Shown piece by piece: positions 56,310 to 61,290 of a stretch of DNA of 64,000 bases. The position numbers and the translations under genes are program-made. Source of the stretch: Doryteuthis pealeii. Lineage: Eukaryota; Mollusca; Cephalopoda; Myopsida; Loliginidae. Position 1 is the first letter of the stretch, and each line of letters begins with the position of its first letter. The stretch is from the NCBI GenBank assembly GCA_023376005.1, contig CM042160.1, positions 82,082,402 through 82,146,401 of the forward strand. Reading direction: 5' to 3'. The notes below the pieces were generated by a model that ran no database searches, had not been told where the DNA came from, and saw only the letters and a list, made by a program, of their open reading frames with translations.

Positions 56310-57054
56310 AGTCATCCACAGATATGTGTTTTGGCGTTTCACGCCTCTTCAGTGTGGCTAGACACAACTATCTTTAGCTAGGCTCGAACTCAGACTGACC
56401 ATTTGGCAGCCTGATATCTAATCCCCTCGTCCACAGACAGCTGTAGCGGGACTGGTGTTTTTAAACTATTAAGTACATATATACATATTTATTTACACTA
56501 GACAAAACATGACACGTTGGGTCACCCATTGAGCTCAGAGTAGATAATTGGGATTAGGGAAAAGTGTGTTTGCAAAGCGAATTAAATTTTTTTTTAAATA
56601 AATAAATATAATAAAACATTAAAATCATTTTGTAAGATTTCTAAGAAAAGGAACATTTGACCTAATTTAAGCTATGGGCTACTGTTTCTGAAACTTAACA
56701 TACAAATATATTTCACACTCTCTAAATCACTCCCTTTACACTCACCGAGAAACAAACATATATAACGAGGAGGTAATCAGCTGATTATATCCATTGCTTG
56801 TGTGATGTATATAGAGAGAAGGAAAGTGACAGCCAACACATTAATAGAAAAAAAAGTTAGAATGTCAACTGACCCCGAAGTATTCATCATCTGAATACAA
56901 CCAGAAAACGCTTACTCTAAGACTGGAACCCATAATGAAAAACATTCTACATAACCCTTTCTGTCATTAAATGACCCACAGAGGTTGATATGCCGTTAAA
57001 CAAAACTCAAACTCAAAGATGGCATTTCATCCCCCCCTCCTTCAAATATTCAGG

Positions 57055-57088
<34 letters not shown>

Positions 57089-57299
57089 TATTTAATAGTA
57101 GTATAGAAAGAAAAGAATAATATCAACTTACTCCTAAGTATTCATCATCTTTGAACAATTGTGGTGGAATCGCAACTGGATTATTCGACAGTTCTCGCAT
57201 GGTTTCCTTCAAGTCATTGCCCTCGGCAATATCAATCTCGGTAAACTGAATCCCCATCGACTCAAGGACATTCTTGATCCTGTCGATCCGCGTTCGGAT
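32934..57299 (-). CDS. SH3BGRL: SH3BGRL-family protein, exons 2 and 3
   Basis: SH3BGRL proteins are small cytosolic thioredoxin-fold proteins that lack the CXXC catalytic pair and act as adaptors. On the minus strand, exon 57,299-57,132 (56 codons) and exon 32,999-32,934 (21 codons plus TAA) join in phase 0 to give IRTRIDRIKNVLESMGI, IDIAEGN, PPQLFKDDEYLG and NYDSFEDAVENK, then FLRLE. PPQ[IL]F and [DE]Y.G.YD.F are family hallmarks. The first exon, expected to encode a short VYISS-like strand, was not found and probably lies right of the window. The protein would be about 90 residues, ending without the Glu-rich tail of SH3BGR. The intron is 24.1 kb and holds only repeats as far as I can see. 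Confidence 0.88.
33185..33400 (+). repeat. Element I, 3' part
   Basis: It contains GTAGCATGTCCTTTTTCTTC, CAGAATGGTCCATTATTT, CAGGATTTACATTTTTGC and TCATTTTTAACCAGAGGGTG. It lies 190 bp into the SH3BGRL intron. Confidence 0.65.
33660..34096. repeat. Simple-repeat cluster: (CA)n, (TA)n, (GGA)n, (GT)n
   Basis: CA/TA run at 33,670-33,741, GGA/GA-rich at 33,954-34,022, and GT at 34,074-34,096, separated by unique sequence without genes. Confidence 0.8.
34244..34513. mobile_element. TA-bordered fold-back element with hammerhead
   Basis: Arms CTAAACTTGCTTTATTACAA / TTGTAATGAAGCAAGTTTAG (about 40 bp) enclose a hammerhead and ~30 bp more. Both outer borders are (TA)n (34,225-34,243 and 34,514-34,527). 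The left third has a tRNA-length unique region without clear boxes. Confidence 0.7.
34394..34441 (-). ncRNA. Hammerhead ribozyme
   Basis: On the minus strand: ATTAC, CTGAAGA, stem II GCCGTAT/ATACGGT, GAAA, a short AT stem III, cleavage base U (AUU), then GTAAT. Stem I (ATTAC/GTAAT) is 5 perfect pairs. A U-U mismatch sits at the base of stem II, which may lower activity. Confidence 0.68.
34540..34615. repeat. Small fold-back, hammerhead-like core
   Basis: GGACATGGAGTC and GACTCCATGTCC are inverted. The minus strand carries CTGAAGA and GTGAAAC, but stems II and III do not pair properly. It is related to the hairpin near 18.0 kb. Confidence 0.5.
35148..35370. repeat. Long (GA)n tract
   Basis: There is about 220 bp of GA with AAAGA interruptions. 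Both strands have long open frames of Glu-Arg or Ser-Leu repeats, which are artefacts of the tract. The purine strand could form H-DNA. Confidence 0.9.
35760..36262 (-). repeat. Element I, full copy
   Basis: From ATTAATACTTGTGTTCC to CCACAGGTCCTGCTAGTTG, it is uninterrupted across the point where a LINE sits in the 20.5-kb copy. It is the best reference for this family here. Confidence 0.72.
36262..36310. repeat. (CTA)n(CAA)n microsatellite
   Basis: About nine CTA units pass directly into about six CAA units at the end of element I. Confidence 0.85.
36755..36945 (+). mobile_element. 5S-rRNA-derived SINE
   Basis: It has TTAGATCACCAAAGTTAAGC, CATTCAATACTTAATCTG, ATGACC and GGTACTGTAAGC, in 5S rRNA order. 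A degenerate shared tail (GATTCAACATTAAATAATCC) follows. It is too diverged for a 5S gene. Confidence 0.72.
36985..37168 (+). mobile_element. 5S-rRNA-derived SINE with shared tail
   Basis: GCACCAGTTCCCACTAGATC, CAAAGTTAAGCAGTGATG, TTCAATACTTAATTGGGTGA and GGTACTGTAAGC are followed by TTCGGCATTAAATGACCC and GTTGATATGCCGTAAAAC. The 5S-like part includes the internal pol III control region. Confidence 0.78.
37321..37535 (+). mobile_element. tRNA-derived SINE, family E, reference copy
   Basis: The tRNA-like head has A-box region CCTTGTGGCTAACATGCTGG and B box AAGTTCGAACTCC (37,375-37,387). The body has TTTCAGACTAATACCCTTGG and TCTTCTACAAGGATGGC. The tail is TTGGCATTAGATAACCC then TTGATATGCCATTAAATAC. 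Confidence 0.78.
37536..38259. other. Intronic sequence, nothing recognised
   Basis: A (GAAA)n patch lies at 38,005-38,030. The remaining sequence matches none of the families seen here. Confidence 0.4.
38260..38560 (-). repeat. TA-bordered repeat with GGGACCC hairpin
   Basis: This is the inverted counterpart of 18,492-18,800: CCAAGGGACCCTTCACTCAA, hairpin, TTTTTCTCATCTATTATTAG, CCTTTGAAGCATCAAG. (TA)n lies at its left side. Confidence 0.7.
38583..38935 (+). mobile_element. MITE A preceded by (TA)n(CA)n
   Basis: After a TA/CA run (38,583-38,650), element A begins ACTGATAGGTATGTGTCC. It has CAGTGTTTTTC and AATTACACAGGATAGG, and ends at CCAGGATGCACTAAATC without the last inverted-repeat bases. 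Confidence 0.7.
39285..39436 (+). mobile_element. Ribozyme-bearing tRNA-derived SINE, best copy
   Basis: AACACCAGTCCCCGCTACAG leads to an A-box region GTACACGAGGGGATAAG (39,308-39,324) and B box GAGTTCGACCC (39,351-39,361) spaced as in a tRNA with a long arm. A 23-nt linker, an intact hammerhead (39,385-39,426), ATGACTTATTA and a (TA)n tail follow. The minus-strand copy at 56.3 kb shares the whole layout. Schistosome Sm-alpha elements are a known precedent for a pol III unit with a hammerhead. Confidence 0.75.
39385..39426 (+). ncRNA. Hammerhead ribozyme, canonical, in SINE
   Basis: CCACA, CTGAAGA, GGCG TGAAA CGCC, GAAA, stem III ACA-CA-TGT, cleavage base C (GUC), TGTGG. Stem I CCACA/TGTGG is 5 perfect pairs. 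After an internal loop (TAG / AT) it can extend by GTC/GAC, the sort of loop that contacts stem II in fast hammerheads. Every conserved core base is present. Confidence 0.82.
39728..39764. repeat. (CA)n microsatellite
   Basis: A CA run of about 17 units in the SH3BGRL intron. Confidence 0.9.
40050..40540 (-). mobile_element. SINE-like element, family B
   Basis: The minus-strand copy has the head blocks (CAGGTGGCC.., GACTGCTCAGC region) near 40,520, CCTTTTTATCATATGTGTGC, GGTACTCC.., GTTAGGGTTAAATAG and a degenerate tail near 40,060. Confidence 0.75.
40600..40738 (+). mobile_element. tRNA-derived SINE, family D
   Basis: CCATGGTGTAATGGTTAGCA is the A-box region, GCGAGTCCGATC the B box, then TACTTGTGACCTTGTATTAA and GTCAGTGGGTGGGTAAAT, with an A run. 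Confidence 0.8.
40848..40920. repeat. (TA)n(GT)n microsatellite
   Basis: About 28 TA units, then GCGTGTGTGTGTG. Confidence 0.9.
41100..42335. other. Intronic sequence with (CA)n, no gene
   Basis: The CA run is at 41,594-41,626. There is A-rich, GAAAG-rich sequence around 41,430-41,570 resembling a decayed element I core. No coding support is seen. Confidence 0.4.
42340..42555. mobile_element. Fold-back element with ~90-bp arms
   Basis: CACACAATGCTGTTAAA, AGCTAATATTGAACAATATT, ATTTATAAAAAATC recur inverted as ATTTTTATAAATTG, AATATTGTTCAATATTAGCT, TTTAACAGCATTGTGTG. The centre has CATCATCAGAGCG, a remnant of an inverted CTGATGA word. Confidence 0.7.
42556..42727 (+). mobile_element. Ribozyme-bearing SINE, head truncated, ribozyme decayed
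   Basis: Directly after (TA)n (42,556-42,623) comes a B box GGTTTCTATCCCGG and linker. At 42,694-42,722 follow CCACA, CTGAAGA, GACG TGATA CGTC and GAAA. The stem III and cleavage site are replaced by a GT repeat, so self-cleavage is lost. Confidence 0.65.
42775..43175 (-). repeat. Element I
   Basis: ATCTGAAATGCAAAAATGTA, AATAATGAATCATTCC, GACATGCTTCACAG, GCAATAGCTCTTACG and ATATCCACTGGTCCTACTAG appear in the minus orientation. Confidence 0.7.
43176..43835. other. Intronic sequence, nothing recognised
   Basis: A 60-codon minus-strand frame at 43,388-43,570 has no recognisable domain. No family match is seen. Confidence 0.35.
43838..43970 (-). mobile_element. tRNA-derived SINE, family C, 5' half
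   Basis: On the minus strand GGAGCTGGTTAAGCTCAGTC, GGAATTGCAAGGTTCCGGGT, TTGATACCGGTCC and CAGCGCATGAGTAGCAC are present. The 3' body is lost. Confidence 0.78.
44325..44600. repeat. AT-rich palindromic tandem repeat
   Basis: The words AATTTATAATCCAAAA and TTTTGGATTATAAATT alternate. A hairpin centres near 44,430, and GTTATTGCATATTTAATAGG is duplicated on the left side. No gene is seen. Confidence 0.6.
45080..45425. mobile_element. Fold-back element (GTTGTCCTCATCTTTA family)
   Basis: GACTGTTGTCCTCATCTTTA, AAACACAACGTACAGGCCAC is inverted in GTGGCCTGAATGTTGTGTTT, ATAAAGATGAGGACAACAGT. The interior has TGAGGCTTGATATGTCATC and a CATCTTCAG word without a full hammerhead. Confidence 0.65.
45680..45966 (+). 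mobile_element. MITE A, complete
   Basis: The left end is GATGCTGATATGTATGTGTC and the right end GTGTCCCAGGATGCACTAAA then AAGCTATCAGTATCAC. The terminal words are inverted. It is about 285 bp with no coding. Confidence 0.8.
46187..46440 (+). mobile_element. SINE B head joined to a fold-back arm
   Basis: AGTTGGCTGGGGATTTAGAA, CTCTATAGAGGGGTAAGACC, a run of C and GGGGCCACCTGTTG give the B head. From 46,320, AGAAATACCCGAAGAAGACC and TCCAAATAATCCAAATTATC match the fold-back family at 26.6 kb. Confidence 0.6.
46441..47300. other. A-rich intronic sequence, nothing recognised
   Basis: Runs of A and AAT dominate 46,480-46,670. A short unmatched TGCTGCAGAAAAACCCCGCAC word lies near 47,172. Confidence 0.35.
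47305..47722. repeat. Tandem array of a mariner-terminus-like unit
   Basis: Four 88-91 bp units begin TACAAGGTGTGTCATAAAAG at about 47,309, 47,398, 47,487 and 47,575. Each contains GAAGCTGTATTTACC and ATGAACAATGAATGG or a variant. A fifth start at 47,667 is closed by an inverted end (CTTTTTTGACACCTTATA). The unit start resembles a Tc1/mariner terminal repeat. Confidence 0.78.
47965..48028. repeat. (AC)n microsatellite
   Basis: About 30 AC units. Confidence 0.92.
48095..48355 (+). mobile_element. LINE 3' end fragment
   Basis: From 48,099 the frame reads [31 protein letters not shown], stop, the same C-terminus as at 7.3 kb. The 3' UTR has TTGATGAGTTGTGGTGCACC and CAATAAATTTCATTATT. Confidence 0.8.
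48592..48837 (-). mobile_element. MITE A inside element H
   Basis: CAGTGATGCTGATAGCTTTT at the left and TTTTAGATTTGTGCGAG at the right, in minus orientation. CAAG occurs at both junctions as a possible target duplication. Confidence 0.72.
48917..48952 (+). repeat. Short telomere-like AACCCTA words
   Basis: AACTAACCCTAAACCCTAAA then CCTAACCTAG, about five irregular units within the extra part of element H. It is too short and irregular to be a telomere. Confidence 0.4.
49545..49600 (+). pseudogene. LINE reverse transcriptase fragment (YLGSNISST)
   Basis: The frame reads VDQFIYLGSNISST and then a stop. The YLGS.IS block is typical of the RT-to-thumb region of RTE/CR1-like elements. Two minus-strand pieces of the same word lie near 55.1 and 55.3 kb. 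Confidence 0.6.
49717..50288 (+). mobile_element. Solo LTR with 4-bp target duplication
   Basis: The 572-bp segment starts TGTGACGGAGAACG and ends AAAACGTAACA, so it has the TG...CA ends of an LTR. GTTC flanks it on both sides (49,713-49,716 and 50,289-50,292). A polyadenylation signal AATAAA is at 50,198-50,203 and TATAAG at 50,141. Its base composition is clearly richer in GC than the surroundings. No internal region follows, so it is a recombination product of an LTR retrotransposon, probably Ty3/gypsy-like by its duplication size. Confidence 0.78.
50385..50440 (+). ncRNA. Decayed hammerhead, relative of the 25.2-kb copy
   Basis: GTC, CTGAAGA, GGTTT..AAACC stem II, AAAA in place of GAAA, then TTTGAACGTC and GAC. 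The loss of the conserved G after stem II should abolish cleavage. Confidence 0.45.
50668..50934 (-). CDS. Unassigned 88-codon ORF
   Basis: It is uninterrupted on the minus strand and contains GCKHCNTDGRSVWTSRGILL and KPHLVSHSMRVFWSAYEIFS. Its composition is protein-like compared with neighbouring frames, but I recognise no domain. It lies in an SH3BGRL intron and could be a transposon-derived piece. The start is chosen only as the first ATG. Confidence 0.25.
   Translation of the reverse strand: MMVEASVGEFLEMYGGGEKRDEKFFGLKVCMMQSCLLLMTFLFLPMGCKHCNTDGRSVWTSRGILLENKPHLVSHSMRVFWSAYEIFS
50941..51494. other. Intronic sequence, degenerate SINE tail only
   Basis: GTTGACATGCCATAAAATAACC near 51,275 is a decayed shared tail. 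Nothing else is recognised. Confidence 0.4.
51495..52145 (+). repeat. Element H, long diverged copy
   Basis: ATACTAGCAAATATATGCAT, AATAAGAATGCAGATAAAAA, then extra sequence, then CAATCTCCATTATAATAAGA. The middle is diverged and includes TTAGTAATTGAGGTTTAAAT, also seen near 13.57 kb. Confidence 0.6.
52225..52350 (-). mobile_element. Short palindromic mariner-end element
   Basis: AAGGTAAGTCAAAAAGTATT and GTACTTTTTGACACACCTTG are inverted over about 58 bp. The following 70 bp (GTTCTATTCATTGTTCATCT) is the reverse complement of the 89-bp tandem unit at 47.3 kb. It is one inverted unit of the same family. Confidence 0.72.
52515..53018. repeat. (CA)n and (TA)n tracts with AT-rich sequence between
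   Basis: CA run at 52,512-52,540 and TA run of about 30 units at 52,957-53,007. The stretch between has no recognised feature. Confidence 0.8.
53120..53375 (+). mobile_element. Two tandem SINE D copies
   Basis: Heads GATGTAGTATAATGGTTAGC (53,127) and CATGGTGTAATGTTTAGTAA (53,265) are each followed by a B-box region and GCCCCATA or GCTCCATACTTGTGACCTTG. The second begins within a few bases of the end of the first. Confidence 0.75.
53640..53932 (-). mobile_element. tRNA-derived SINE, family F, full length
   Basis: On the minus strand: GGAAGCGCGTGGTGTAATGG (A-box region), GAGTTCAAATCCTGG (B box), AGCTATGGGTGAATAGTAGG, ATTGACCTTGTGTCGCATCC, GGAGGGGTTGGTAAATATA. It ends in a short TA tail. It is the best F copy here. 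Confidence 0.83.
54000..54160 (-). mobile_element. SINE-like element B, 3' fragment
   Basis: On the minus strand: GGTCTCATCTATGGGTTAAA, then a tail with AAATAACCTAACAAGGG, GTTGACATGCTGTAAAATGC. Confidence 0.68.
54161..54950. other. Intronic sequence, no gene
   Basis: Contains a GCTGCTGCTG/TGGCTG patch at 54,735-54,770. The words AAATCTATTGTTGATATTC near 54,180 repeat those at 53,388, a ~60-bp direct duplication. Confidence 0.4.
54957..55070. repeat. Poly-A with G interruptions
   Basis: G run then about 100 bp of A with a few G/T. Long Phe/Lys frames here are artefacts. Confidence 0.9.
55073..55350 (-). pseudogene. Two LINE RT fragments around (TA)n
   Basis: On the minus strand QFLYLGSNISST lies at about 55,112-55,075 and QFMYLGSNISSTESD at about 55,330-55,285. 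Between them are a TA run of 36 units (55,133-55,204) and a piece resembling family B (GCTCCCAGGTCCACTCTGAC). The two near-identical RT words suggest duplication across the microsatellite. Confidence 0.6.
55308..55815. repeat. Large inverted repeat, ~195-bp arms
   Basis: Arms 55,308-55,501 and 55,619-55,815 are reverse complements with few differences (GACAGTTTAACTACAGTC, TTAACATTTTGCGAATT, TTTTTAATTACGTATTGC and their inverses). The spacer is 117 bp. (TA)n lies on both outer sides. No coding is seen. Confidence 0.85.
55826..55883. repeat. (TA)n microsatellite
   Basis: About 29 TA units. It is followed by GAAGCATTAATTGCTCGTCA, a copy of the sequence that follows the 55.1-kb TA run. Confidence 0.9.
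56316..56462 (-). mobile_element. Ribozyme-bearing tRNA-derived SINE, ribozyme mutated
   Basis: On the minus strand: AACACCAGTCCCGCTACAG, A-box region GTGGACGAGGGGATTAG, B box GAGTTCGAGCC (56,391-56,381), linker, then CCACA, CTGAAGA, GGCG TGAAA CGCC, AAAA (expected GAAA), TATC, TGTGG, and ATGACTTAT next to a TA/CA tract. The G-to-A change at a catalytic core base should inactivate it. Otherwise it matches the 39.3-kb copy closely. Confidence 0.73.
56868..56900 (-). pseudogene. Possible partial copy of the SH3BGRL exon end
   Basis: The minus strand reads GATGATGAATACTTCGG then GGTCAGTTGACAT, about 25 of 32 bases like the true exon end and donor at 57,132. A pyrimidine-rich TTCTGGTTGTATTCAG precedes it. 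No further upstream exon similarity is seen, so it may be chance or a very short duplication. Confidence 0.3.
56955..57090 (+). mobile_element. Shared SINE tail and (CA)n
   Basis: GTCATTAAATGACCCACAGA, GTTGATATGCCGTTAAAC, then a CA run (57,057-57,087), 40 bp from the SH3BGRL exon. Confidence 0.6.
57132..57299 (-). CDS. SH3BGRL: SH3BGRL internal exon
   Basis: The 168-bp exon is 56 codons in phase 0 at both ends, with acceptor TTTTTTTCAG (57,300-57,301 is AG) and donor GTAAGT from 57,131. It encodes IRTRIDRIKNVLESMGIQF, EIDIAEGNDLKETMREL and PPQLFKDDEYLG, the helix-strand-strand core of the SH3BGR thioredoxin-like fold. It is GC-richer than its surroundings, as expected for coding sequence. 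Confidence 0.9.
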
Positions 57300-57439
57300 C
57301 TGAAAAAAAAAAAAAGAGGAAAAGAATAATAAAAAGTCAGAACACTTGCAAACAACAAAAAAAAAAGAAAAAGAAAGAAAAAAAAAAAAGAAAAAACAAA
57401 AAAAAAAAAAACCATTAAAATAAAATAATTCTACAACTA

Positions 57440-58080
57440 GCAGAATCTTTGGATATACCACAGTATGATAATTTAATTATTACAATGTTTGATATATTTA
57501 CTTAAGAGCTATTGCAAAATAGTATAATAATCTTGATTTAACTTTTTCTTTCCTTCTTTTTACCATTTCATTATGTTCGACCCCCCCCCTTTCCACACTG
57601 CCGCTGTGGTCCAAAGAAAAGGTAAAAAAAAACAATGCAGTTTGGCAACGGCAGTATTGCAGGAGTTTTGAAATACACCGTGAGAATTTGGCATTAAATA
57701 GCCCACAATGGTTGATATGCCATTAAATAAAATAACCAACTAACCAACTACTTGAAATGACGATCTTCAATGGTTCAGGTTTCAGGGTTTTGTTCTATTT
57801 TTCCTTAAATCCAAAGAAGGAAGGAAGGAAGGAAGGAAGGAAGGAAGGAAGGAAGAAGAAAGAATTTGAAATATAATAACAATTCCTGTTCACTTAATAT
57901 TTGTTAGTTTTATAGGTGACTAGCAGGACCTGTGAATATACCACAGTATGATAATCTAATTATTACAATGTTTGATATGTTTACTTAACAGCTATTGCTA
58001 AATAGTTCAATATGTAAAAAGTATAATAATCTTTATTCTCTCACTCTTTTCTTTCTTTTCATCTTCCTTAGGATAATATA
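57440..58080 (+). repeat. Two element I 5' ends with a SINE tail between
   Basis: CTAGCAGAATCTTTGGATATACC (57,437) and CTAGCAGGACCTGTGAATATACC (57,921) each lead into ATGATAAT..ATTACAATGTTTGATAT. Between them are a shared tail (57,688-57,735) and a (GGAA)n tract (57,817-57,852). Confidence 0.65.
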
Positions 58081-58122
58081 CTAGGAGTGAATAAAAAAAA
58101 TTCTGCAATATTTTAGTAACAT

Positions 58123-58420
58123 GAGCCGCAATTTGGCAACTCTGGATGCTTTTGGTAAGGTCATGAAGGTCATGAACCACACTGGATTGTTAGAGGCTGA
58201 GCTCACAGCATTGCTATAGAAAAAAAAAAAAATATATATATATATTTTTGTGATATATGGTGTGCTGAAGTCCCCCACTTAAACTTATAGATTCTGCATG
58301 GGCGCATGGATCCAATCAATCTAATCAACATGCTCAAATACATGGTTAGTTTACTATTTAATCACTGATCTTGAAATCCCCTCGGTTGCTGGTATTCAAC
58401 ACAGACGGACGGATCAGCAA
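58123..58420. other. Short ORF and unassigned sequence
   Basis: A 31-codon frame from ATGAGCCGC (58,123) to TAG looks protein-like (TLDAFGKVMKVMNHTGLLEA) but has no splice context or known domain. I leave it unassigned. Confidence 0.25.
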
Positions 58421-58545
58421 CCAAGGATTCTACCTAACAGTAAGGAACAACCAAAGGATTCTTCATTAAGGAAGATGAAAAGGATTCTGCCTAACATCAA
58501 GGAATGACCAAAGGATTCTACCTAACAGTAAGGAACACAACAAGG
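58420..58545 (+). repeat. Minisatellite, ~32-bp unit
   Basis: GGATTCTACCTAACAGTAAG plus GAACAACCAAA is repeated about four times with substitutions. Confidence 0.75.
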
Positions 58546-58811
58546 GATCTCCACTGTAAAGTGCTCTCACTTTCAGCCTAAAAATGGCCACAAAAATTGT
58601 AATAAATCCCAGTAATTAAATCTTGAGAATCCAAATTTCAAGATTGCAGATCGAGATTTGGCCAGGACTTGGGCTGCAGCCTCTAAGAGTAAAATTTAAA
58701 AAATGTAACATGCTGACATTCCCATTTATTATTAGAGATAAGGAAATGATATTCAACCGACTATCATTATTTTACACCAGCAATATTATCAGAAATACAA
58801 ACACAGCTTTT

Positions 58812-59032
58812 TAATTTGATTTGAATGAGTCCCCAGGAAATTTGATGTGTCCCAACTAAAGTTTCTTAATAAATCGCAGAGTTTTTATCTATGAACAACT
58901 AAAGCTGTCTAACCCCTATCTTGTACCCCATACACTGTAATTCATTTCCAAGAAAACATTGAGATGTATTTACGGTTAGCTGGAAATGGTGAGGGAAGAA
59001 AAGAAAACACTGGGATGCATGGATACAATTTT
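58812..59032 (-). mobile_element. MITE A, partial
   Basis: In minus orientation: TTTGAATGAGTCCCC, TGTAATTCATTTCCAAG, GGTTAGCTGGAAATGG, AACACTGGGATGCATGG. Both termini are missing. Confidence 0.68.
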
Positions 59033-59039
59033 TATCTGT

Positions 59040-59225
59040 CAGATTTTCCACAGACACAGTGACAAGTATGCCAAAAGCTATTGAATTCCTGGCGATGATC
59101 GAGACACCCATTGGCCAATTTTTGGCCCTAATACCACTGGGTGCCAGACCAGTCTGCCTTGGGTGATCCTACCAGGAATTTAACTTCCCGAGGACATAGC
59201 TCTGACACTACCAAGTTTACACGGC
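59040..59225 (+). repeat. Repeat K, copy 1
   Basis: TTTTCCACAGACACAGTGAC, GATGATCGAGACACCC and CCTACCAGGAATTTAACTTC also occur in diverged form at 60,223-60,400. No frame is conserved. It is an unclassified repeat. Confidence 0.6.
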
Positions 59226-59836
59226 CCTGATGATGATCGAGGAGGTGTTGGACTTTAGAAATAATGTGCTGTTGAGCAAAGAGCTTCCTCCAAGTTTGGT
59301 CTTGTTTTTTTGTTCTGCAGGGTGTCTAGCCACCCTCCTCACTAGATAAAATCTGTGGGGTAACCAGTTTAGTCACTGATGATCCTACTATGAAACAGGT
59401 AGTACTGGGTTACATAGTACCAGTAGGATGAAAAGGAAATGGAAAAACAAATATTAAATATTATGCTCACAGATATCTGTTTCAACCTGTGGGGTTTATA
59501 AAGTATAATTCTATTGAAATCATTTTAAAATTAAAATGGAGACAATTGTAAAAGACTTTATAAAACCGGTCTTCATCAGAGCACATATCAGTTAAACCAT
59601 AGTAGTACCAGTAGTATATTGAGTGACCTGACAGACTATTGAATAAATGACAAAAGATTTCAACCACTGAGCCATCAACACAAAAAAAAGTAGAAGCCAT
59701 GAACAAGCATTTAATATTCGTTAATTGATACAGTGTGAATCCTCTCAAGTGAAAAATCCACTGGCATGTTTTTTGGGTTTTTTATGGAGAAAGAAGATTA
59801 GCCTAGATATTTCTTCTAAGCTGTTTAAAGTCAACT
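59226..59836. other. Intronic sequence, no gene recognised
   Basis: A minus-strand 88-codon frame at 59,482-59,748 lacks domains. A CTGATGAAGACCGG word on the minus strand near 59,575 has no GAAA or cleavage site. Confidence 0.35.
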
Positions 59837-60062
59837 TTAAGTTGTCAGTGAGGCTTAGAAATATACTGATTGAATACCCTGCAGAGGATTAAGACCCCCT
59901 CCCCAAAAGGGGCTTCTGGGGTATGATGACACTAAACTGCATCTGATGGTGAGGCTCCAGTTCTGGAGAGTACCTATTCATTGTCATTCATTCCATGTAC
60001 ACCCTGACCTGGAGTGCCACGTCTCTGGGTCAAATAGATCTGTTTGAAAATTATTTGTGTTC
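59837..60062 (+). mobile_element. SINE-like element B, deleted
   Basis: The head (ACCCTGCAGAGGATTAAGAC) jumps to the 3' part (GACACTAAACTGCATCTGAT, ACACCCTGACCTGGAGTG, GGGTCAAATAGATC), losing the centre and tail. Confidence 0.68.
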
Positions 60063-60222
60063 AGAATGTTGTGACAGGATTCACCCTGGGTCAGTTGAGC
60101 CAGCTCGATTTAACAAATTCACCTGTGGTGAATTGATGGAAGGAGTAACAAGGGAATAGGAAATTCACAAATGGTCCCCAAACCCTACATGCATACCCGG
60201 TCAGGGGAAGGAGATGCCCTTG

Positions 60223-60400
60223 TTTGCCGCAAATTTTCCACAGACACAGTGACAAGTATCAAAAGCAGTTGATTCTTGATGATGGAGATGCCTTTGGATT
60301 TTCATTAGAGCCCCTTTAGTCGGGTTGTGGCCCTACCAATCCGCTTTGGGGAGCCCTACCAGAAACTTGAGTTTCGGGTGGTTTACCTCTGACCCTGCCA
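60223..60400 (+). repeat. Repeat K, copy 2
   Basis: AAATTTTCCACAGACACAGT, GATGATGGAGATGCC and CCCTACCAGAAACTTGAG match 59,040-59,225. Confidence 0.6.
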
Positions 60401-60674
60401 TAGTGAGTGGTATTCAATATTGAAAAATTTTTGACTCACCCTAGTAGAAAATATGTAATTTGGAGGAAGTCATAGATTAAATGTTTAAACTAGAGATTTA
60501 GTTGTAAACATTTGAGTTCCATTTTCACAGATACAAATTTTAATTCATAAATTTCTGCTATTTTGAAAACTGCAAAACAAATAATTTTTACATATCTTTT
60601 TTTTAACCTTCCTCTTTACAATTCAACAAAAATTATGTTAAGTTTAATTCATTCGCTATTCAGTAGCAATTGGC

Positions 60675-61046
60675 TAATCTGAACATTAGTTACATAAATG
60701 AGAGTAACCTCCCCTTGTTTCTTTCATTTTGAGTAAGCCATTTGTTTTGGTCGGACATTTTTATTTCACTGTAAATCTACACTGAAAATACAAATTTGTT
60801 CGAATCAATACAACTGAATGTTTTAACACAAAAATATCATAAAATGTGTTCTTAATTGTGCTTGTGCATTATTTGAAATGAACTTAATTGTTATTAAGAA
60901 CATATCTTATGATATTTTTGTGTTAAAACATGCAATTGTATTGATTACAGTGAAATGAAAATAGCCGACCAAAACAGATGGCTTCCTCAAAGTGAAAGAA
61001 ACAAGGGGAGGTTACTATCATTTATGTAGCTAATGTTCAGACTACC
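60675..61046. mobile_element. Fold-back MITE, family P1, complete
   Basis: The ends AATCTGAACATTAGTTACAT and ATGTAGCTAATGTTCAGACT are inverted. The two halves pair along nearly their whole length around a ~30-bp loop near 60,875. The right arm has a ~35-bp deletion. It is about 370 bp with no coding. Truncated copies are at 0.6 and 23.1 kb. Confidence 0.82.
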
Positions 61047-61061
61047 AGTAATTGATTTGCA

Positions 61062-61290
61062 AGATTAGGTTGCTAACCATAACACCATGATGGGATGCAC
61101 TAGGTATTTATTACCCAACCCATTTGTCAAGGGTAGGATGTGACACAAGGTTGCAAATATGGGGCATCCAATGAGGATCAAACCCGCTATTCAGTATGGT
61201 GCATTTTGAGCGAGGATTGAACTCACTATTCAGTAGTAATGGATCTGCAAGACTAGCCAGCTAACAATAACACCATGATGAGATTCCTTG
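61062..61290 (-). mobile_element. Two tandem SINE D copies
   Basis: In minus orientation: heads CATGGTGTTATGGTTAGCAA and CATGGTGTTATTGTTAGCTG, with B-box-like GGTTTGATCC and GAGTTCAATCC. They sit head to tail, as at 53.1 kb. Confidence 0.73.

Noticed and set aside
57303..57461. N-terminal extension of the SH3BGRL exon frame to an upstream ATG
   Set aside because: The extension is Phe-rich intron pyrimidine tract. A splice acceptor at 57,300-57,301 marks the real exon start.
59540..59600. Hammerhead from CTGATGAAGACCGG on the minus strand
   Set aside because: No GAAA after stem II and no cleavage site.
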